Positions 60,105-64,000 of a DNA stretch of 64,000 nucleotides are shown here, piece after piece; the first letter of the stretch is position 1, and each line of letters starts with the position of its first letter. The position numbers and the translations under genes were made by a program. Under the pieces are notes generated by a model that was given only the letters and a program-made list of their open reading frames with translations, searched no databases and was not told where the DNA came from. The DNA is from JBGLNL01 sp046484125 (GTDB taxonomy: Bacteria > Chloroflexota > Dehalococcoidia > SZUA-161 > SpSt-899): contig JAWOBX010000049.1 in NCBI GenBank assembly GCA_046484125.1, positions 6,462-70,461 of the forward strand, in the 5' to 3' direction.

Positions 60105-60148
60105 GGAGTTGACAGGGATTGTTTGACACCAAACTGGCTTCTGATGAG

Positions 60149-61378
60149 CTAAAGATATCGAGCGCCCACCAGTGCCAGGGACTCGTTAACCCCGTCTTCG
60201 ATCATCGCTGTCCGGGCGTCGCGAAAGATTTTTTCGACGGGACAATCCCGGGTCAGTCCGAAACTACCAAAAATTTGAATTGCTTCACTCGCCACTCTAA
60301 AAGCGGTATCAGTGGCCAGCGTCTTCGACGCTACAGCATGAGCCAGTGATCCTGGCTGGTTCGCATTATTATACTGTGCCACTTTCCGGGCAAAAACACG
60401 GGCCGCTTCAACCCTGGTGAACATATCCACAACCTTGAGTTTGATGTTCTGATGGTCAATGATTGGCGAACCACCCTGTACTCGCTGTTTTGCATAACTT
60501 AGAGCTTCATCAAAGGCCGCTTGCGCCAGTCCGGAAAAGAAGTTACCCATACCCGTGTTGCCTGCAGTTAAAATCACGGGCATCAAGTCCGTCATAGCGG
60601 CGGGATCTGTTACTATCATGTACTTTTTCGGGATTCTCACATCGTCAAAAACGATCTCACCCTGGTTTAATGGCCGTTGTCCCATTTTGTCCAGTGGCCT
60701 GCCACGAGATATACCCGGCAGATCCAGCGGAATAACCGCAAGGCCGGTGCCATGCATCCCTTTCGAGGCATCCAGGCTCACATGCAAGGCAGCGTGAGTG
60801 GCTATGGTACCATTACTGACCCATGCCGCCTTGTTTCCATTGAGGATGTACTCATCCTGCTGCATAAAAGCCCGAACAGAAGGAGTATACTTCGAATCGT
60901 TCATGTCAGGCAGGCTTCCCATTATCCAATCAGAACCATGGTCGGGTTCGGTGAGAGCCCAGCATCCGATCATATTCGCGTCTGTATCTTCGGCAAACGC
61001 TTTTGCAAGCCCCTGTACTTCCGGATCAGGAGATAACATCGCGAACTGAAATGGAAAGATGGCGGATGTAAGGCTGATGGCTAAACCGGCATCAGCATAA
61101 CCCATGGCTTCCCAGATCAGTGGAAAGGCCGTAGCTGGCATGTTCTCCTGCATGCCTCCAAAAGCCTCTGGCAGCCCCGTTTTATGGAAGCCGAGCTCGC
61201 GGAACTTCTTATGTACTTCATACAGGAGAGAGCCTTCTGCAATCACTTCCGACGGATCGGCAAATCTATCCAGTTCTATCCCGACCGGCCTCATGATTTC
61301 CAGGCCAAATTTTCTGGCTGTTTCGCGCATGGCCTTTGCTTCATCAGGGAGATCCGTATCCAGCTCATGGTATCCCAT
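60149..61378 (-). CDS. Acyl-CoA dehydrogenase family protein
   Basis: A 409-residue flavoprotein: N-terminal helical domain, WALTEPDHGSDW (FAD-binding middle), GTGLAVIPLD, QIFGSFGLTRDCPVEKIFRDAR (read in two parts; C-terminal helices). It is an ACAD, with substrate undefined. ATG at 61378 has GGAG nine bases before it. It is encoded 46 bases after the acetoacetate-decarboxylase-like gene on the same strand. Confidence 0.9.
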   Translation of the reverse strand: MGYHELDTDLPDEAKAMRETARKFGLEIMRPVGIELDRFADPSEVIAEGSLLYEVHKKFRELGFHKTGLPEAFGGMQENMPATAFPLIWEAMGYADAGLAISLTSAIFPFQFAMLSPDPEVQGLAKAFAEDTDANMIGCWALTEPDHGSDWIMGSLPDMNDSKYTPSVRAFMQQDEYILNGNKAAWVSNGTIATHAALHVSLDASKGMHGTGLAVIPLDLPGISRGRPLDKMGQRPLNQGEIVFDDVRIPKKYMIVTDPAAMTDLMPVILTAGNTGMGNFFSGLAQAAFDEALSYAKQRVQGGSPIIDHQNIKLKVVDMFTRVEAARVFARKVAQYNNANQPGSLAHAVASKTLATDTAFRVASEAIQIFGSFGLTRDCPVEKIFRDARTAMIEDGVNESLALVGARYL

Positions 61379-61424
61379 TCTTTTTTTCTCCGGTATCCTT
61401 AAAATTCTGTACTTGATAATCGCT

Positions 61425-62168
61425 TCATAACAGGTTCTCAATTACCTTGCCAAACGATAGAACTCCATCAAACGCCATATGGGAGCAAAGTAACATATTA
61501 CGTACGGGCAGCTTGTGCCATGGATCCAGCATCGATTCACCCGCAAAACTACAGCTTCCCGTGCCCATACTGACTTCTCCCTTTTCCATGATGTAGTCGA
61601 CTTTAACCAGTTCCAATATTGAGTGCGTCCGGTTCTCCTCCGGACTGGGTATTGCCCTCAGCACTAACTGCGGCAGACGACTGTCATCGGGCATCGGACT
61701 GAAGACCATCTCATCCCTGACAACCGCGGAGCAGATCCGAATGCCTTTTGGACGTTCTACATACATCCCCAGCACGTCCTCTTGCCGGGTGAACTCGATA
61801 ATGGCCTTCTTTTTAGGGAACCCGTATACCTCGCGCCCCGCTAATATAGGAACGTCCTGATCCAGAAACAGGTAAACGATATATGGCATCTGTTCCTCTT
61901 TATAGACCGCATCGATTGATAGTGTCACCTCCCGGTACGGGCCCAGGGAACTCTGCTCATACTCGATGAAGGCCAGCGTCGCAGATGGAGTGTCAGTTAA
62001 AGACAGGGGTTCCGGTAGCAATTCCCTGGCCGCCTCTTCATCGGTTTCATAAGTGAACGCATAAATGTGAGCTCCCTTGTAAACAAACGGTTTCTGGTGG
62101 TAAGCCGGTGCATCCACCGGCATGGTCGAAGCCATCTTGTCTTTAGTGAGCTTTCCCGATTTACCCAT
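61425..62168 (-). CDS. Acetoacetate decarboxylase-like protein
   Basis: A 247-residue protein of the ADC superfamily. The segment GREVYGFPKKKAI contains the Schiff-base Lys neighbourhood of true acetoacetate decarboxylases. Members can be decarboxylases or related aldol/dehydratase-type enzymes. ATG at 62168 follows AAGGGGG. Paired with an ACAD, a beta-keto-acid or branched substrate pathway is possible. Confidence 0.82.
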   Translation of the reverse strand: MGKSGKLTKDKMASTMPVDAPAYHQKPFVYKGAHIYAFTYETDEEAARELLPEPLSLTDTPSATLAFIEYEQSSLGPYREVTLSIDAVYKEEQMPYIVYLFLDQDVPILAGREVYGFPKKKAIIEFTRQEDVLGMYVERPKGIRICSAVVRDEMVFSPMPDDSRLPQLVLRAIPSPEENRTHSILELVKVDYIMEKGEVSMGTGSCSFAGESMLDPWHKLPVRNMLLCSHMAFDGVLSFGKVIENLL

Positions 62169-62491
62169 ATTTACCCCCTTCATATAACTTGATAAATCGC
62201 CGCAACCAGTCTACCCGGATGGTTTGCTGCCTATCCTGCAACCGAAAACTTGCCAGTATTGTAACACATTACTGAGAGTTCATGCCGTTGCATTTTAAAT
62301 TGACTTGCGGTACCATAACCGTATTCCGAACGTTTGCCCAAATACGATACATATTGCTATTGTGCTGTCCTTAACGCTTCTATACAAATATTCCGCAATG
62401 TTCTGTTCAACTCATTGCTTCACTTACAAGTGATATCATCCCACAAAAGACCGGTGTATTTACGGGACAATACACTCAAAAGGAGATCGAG
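62169..62491. other. Divergent gap between the decarboxylase-like and pyruvate-kinase-like genes
   Basis: 323 bases without a coding frame. TACAAT reading leftward (about 62260) and TTGACT reading rightward (about 62300) are promoter-like words without convincing partners. AAAAGGAGATCGAG at 62477 is the ribosome site of the next gene. Nothing more is recognised. Confidence 0.4.
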
Positions 62492-63037
62492 ATGCAGGAA
62501 CAAATCACTTATTTTGAGAAAGAAGGCGAAGCGAATACCTCGCGACTGTTAAGTCTGGTAAAAGAAAGAGCGCAATCAAGGGGTATTGAAAAGGTTGTCT
62601 TAGCTTCAACAAGAGGAGAGACAGCCAAAGCAGCGGTGGAATCCTTTGCCGGAGCGGGAATCGAACTGGTTATCGTTTCCTGGCAATTCGGTTTTGCTGA
62701 TGAGCACCCGTTCCCCCAAGCACTCGTGGATGAAATCAGGTCTAAGGGACACCGGGTTCATTTTGGTACCATGCTCTTTCATACCGACCGCCTGTATGGG
62801 GTCAAGACGCCTGAAGTGATGGGTAACCTGCTTCGCACTTTCGGGCAGGGGATGAAGGTCTGTACCGAAATCACCATGATGGCCTGTGACGGCGGACATG
62901 TTAAAGCGGGAGAAAAAGTAATTGCCGTAGCGGGTACGGCGTCCGGGGCTGATACCGCGATAGTTACCACTGCGTCACCAAGCACCAGGATGCCCGCCCT
63001 TCGAATCCATGAGATAATCTGCAAACCCCTGTTGTGA
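62492..63037 (+). CDS. Pyruvate-kinase C-domain-like protein
   Basis: A 181-residue stand-alone pyruvate kinase alpha/beta (C-terminal) domain: VVLASTRGETAKAAVESF, read in short parts, GYDTAIVTT-like end (ADTAIVTTAS) and GIELVIVSWQFGF. It has no catalytic TIM barrel, so it is not itself a kinase. Such proteins are widespread and of unknown role; they may bind effectors. RBS AAAGGAGATCGAG. Confidence 0.85.
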   Translation: MQEQITYFEKEGEANTSRLLSLVKERAQSRGIEKVVLASTRGETAKAAVESFAGAGIELVIVSWQFGFADEHPFPQALVDEIRSKGHRVHFGTMLFHTDRLYGVKTPEVMGNLLRTFGQGMKVCTEITMMACDGGHVKAGEKVIAVAGTASGADTAIVTTASPSTRMPALRIHEIICKPLL

Positions 63038-63644
63038 GCTGTCTGCCTTCGGAAGGCAGTAACTGATCAGGATAAGTTAATTCCAGCTCGGCATGATTGC
63101 GCCAGAGTCAATCACCTGGTTTTGCCGCTCCACTTCGTTCCGCTCCAGGGGCCCGCCTCCTTATGCATCAAGTAGCGGTTCACTTTTGAATTTTAACCAG
63201 CATTTATAAGAATAAGCGTTGATATATACAGCCACGTACTGCCAGGCTCCCACGAAGCTGCCAGGCTCTGATTTGAGGAAGGGCTCCAATCAACTTCAGA
63301 AAACGGTGTGACAGAGGGGTGGCGTTATCAAGTGGTCGCAAAATAGTTGCAGAAACAGTAAAAATGCCCGATTCTTAGAGGTTTTCGAAGCTAAATAAAG
63401 CGGTTGGTAGCGCATGCGGGATTTGCCAGCCTACCATAAAAATGGTAAAAATAGCTTCAAAGTGGTGAAAATGCGTTTTTATCAAAAATCGGAAATAGAA
63501 GCTAAAACCGAATCTTGTAAAAGCCTATAAAAAAGCAATTATTGGCAAAATTATTGGCAAAATTCCCATCGTGTTTTAAAGCTAAGCTACCGGACAAAAA
63601 AGCCGGGTGATACCCGCAAACATTAAACAAGTAAGGGGGAAACG
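63038..63644. other. Gene-poor AT-rich tract with a tandem 12-base repeat
   Basis: 607 bases without a gene. A short hairpin CTGCCTTCGGAAGGCAG (63043-63059) follows the previous stop. The DNA becomes AT-rich after about 63330. ATTATTGGCAAA is repeated in tandem (63538-63549, 63550-63561), with a third start (ATT). No tRNA, integrase or clear attachment core is seen. Base composition differs from the rest of the window, which hints at acquired DNA. Confidence 0.5.
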
Positions 63645-63791
63645 ATGGCAAATACACGCGGATGCTTATACCAGCTAGCGCGGTTACTAGGTGACGTCAA
63701 TGCAGTCAAGAAGGGTAAGGTTGGCCGAAGAATAGGCCGTAGAGCGGCAGGCAAGGCTACTGGCCGGGGCCTGGGTAAGCTATTCAAATAA
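63645..63791 (+). CDS. 48-aa basic protein
   Basis: A 48-residue highly basic protein, TRGCLYQLARLLGDVNAV at the start, then KKGKVGRRIGRRAAGKAT and GRGLGKLFK at the end. TAAGGGGGAAACG stands before the ATG. It is too short for most gene finders. Similar small GDVNAV...KATG..LGKLF proteins occur near mobile DNA in many bacteria (from memory). Nucleic-acid binding is likely. Confidence 0.7.
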   Translation: MANTRGCLYQLARLLGDVNAVKKGKVGRRIGRRAAGKATGRGLGKLFK

Positions 63792-64000
63792 CGTAGGTGC
63801 GGTTACTCTCGTAAAATGGAAAGTCGCCACAATTGCGATTCTGTGGCCTCTCAGAGGGTGCTACTCTCGAAAATATCGACAAACCGACAATGTTTCAACT
63901 CGCGTATGCGTGAGGACCTTCCGCCTAACGGCTAAGAGTTTTGCGGTGTGAGTCCTTTTAAGTGGTGACGACGCCGTCTTTTCCCGGCCGCCCATTCAGA
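63792..64000. other. Terminal non-coding stretch
   Basis: No gene is seen in the last 209 bases. Two TACTCTCG words (63805 and 63861 area) and GCCGTCTTTTCCCGGCCGCCC near the end (short parts) are present but not interpreted. Confidence 0.3.

Noticed and set aside
1..64000. CRISPR arrays, insertion sequences, rRNA genes
   Set aside because: No spaced direct-repeat array, transposase motif or rRNA segment was seen.

Overview
The window looks like a chromosomal segment of a strictly anaerobic bacterium with a Wood-Ljungdahl (acetyl-CoA) type metabolism. Its genes include CooC, an AcsE-type methyltetrahydrofolate methyltransferase, a MetV-type protein, heterodisulfide-reductase-like subunits, many ferredoxins and a fumarate/malate arm of the TCA cycle. 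The gene complement and crotonase/ACAD content resemble anaerobic Chloroflexota (Dehalococcoidia-like lineages). That taxonomic call is inference from gene content; no rRNA is present. No transposase, CRISPR array or rRNA was seen; two tRNAs are present.

Layout. 1-1519: 5' part of a leftward NuoG/FdhA-like molybdopterin protein that runs off the edge. 1744-3988: a promoter with a palindromic operator, a GAF histidine kinase and two stand-alone receivers. 4157-9857: a rightward operon of NuoE-, NuoF- and HydA/NuoG-N-like electron-input subunits, a PaaG-like crotonase, CooC and AcsE. It ends at a bidirectional terminator shared with leftward mutL. 11915-22190: a carboxylation/reductive C4 block of carboxyltransferase, a 63-aa partner, a biotin-bearing pyruvate/oxaloacetate carboxyltransferase, malate dehydrogenase, fumarase alpha, HdrC, HdrB, fumarate-reductase-like FeS and flavoprotein subunits, and fumarase beta. 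Together these could take pyruvate via oxaloacetate, malate and fumarate to succinate with a soluble, anchor-less reductase.

22218-33009: housekeeping and scattered genes (NUDIX, GNAT, NAD kinase, Mut7-C, archease and RtcB, an exported acetolactate decarboxylase, LysA, a Mrp ATPase lacking its CxxC, CoaE). 33006-43909: a long leftward stretch of metallo-beta-lactamase-fold proteins, uncharacterised paralogs, ferredoxins, a flavodoxin-ferredoxin, an HdrD-like protein, a radical SAM protein, a J-domain protein and MetV.

44112-50795: a leftward cluster that resembles the anaerobe 'orange protein' (ORP) system. It has a NifU-like scaffold, two NifX/NafY-family proteins, two MinD-type ATPases carrying ferredoxin inserts with a small coupled protein between them, three tandem FmdB zinc ribbons, Gly/Arg-rich DUF5320-type proteins, a DUF1847 protein and a DUF134 HTH regulator preceded by a perfect palindrome. 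I consider this the most interesting system here.

50948-64000: HAD phosphatase, sirtuin, crotonase with zinc ribbon, tRNA-Pro(GGG), tRNA-Met(CAU), a P-loop kinase-like protein, dCMP deaminase, an EamA transporter, a DUF1538/DUF1538/PII module, an acyl-CoA dehydrogenase plus acetoacetate-decarboxylase-like pair, and a pyruvate-kinase-C-domain-like protein. The last part is an AT-rich tail with a 48-aa basic protein that may mark the border of acquired DNA. Several intergenic regions hold dispersed repeats and strong palindromes, listed individually.
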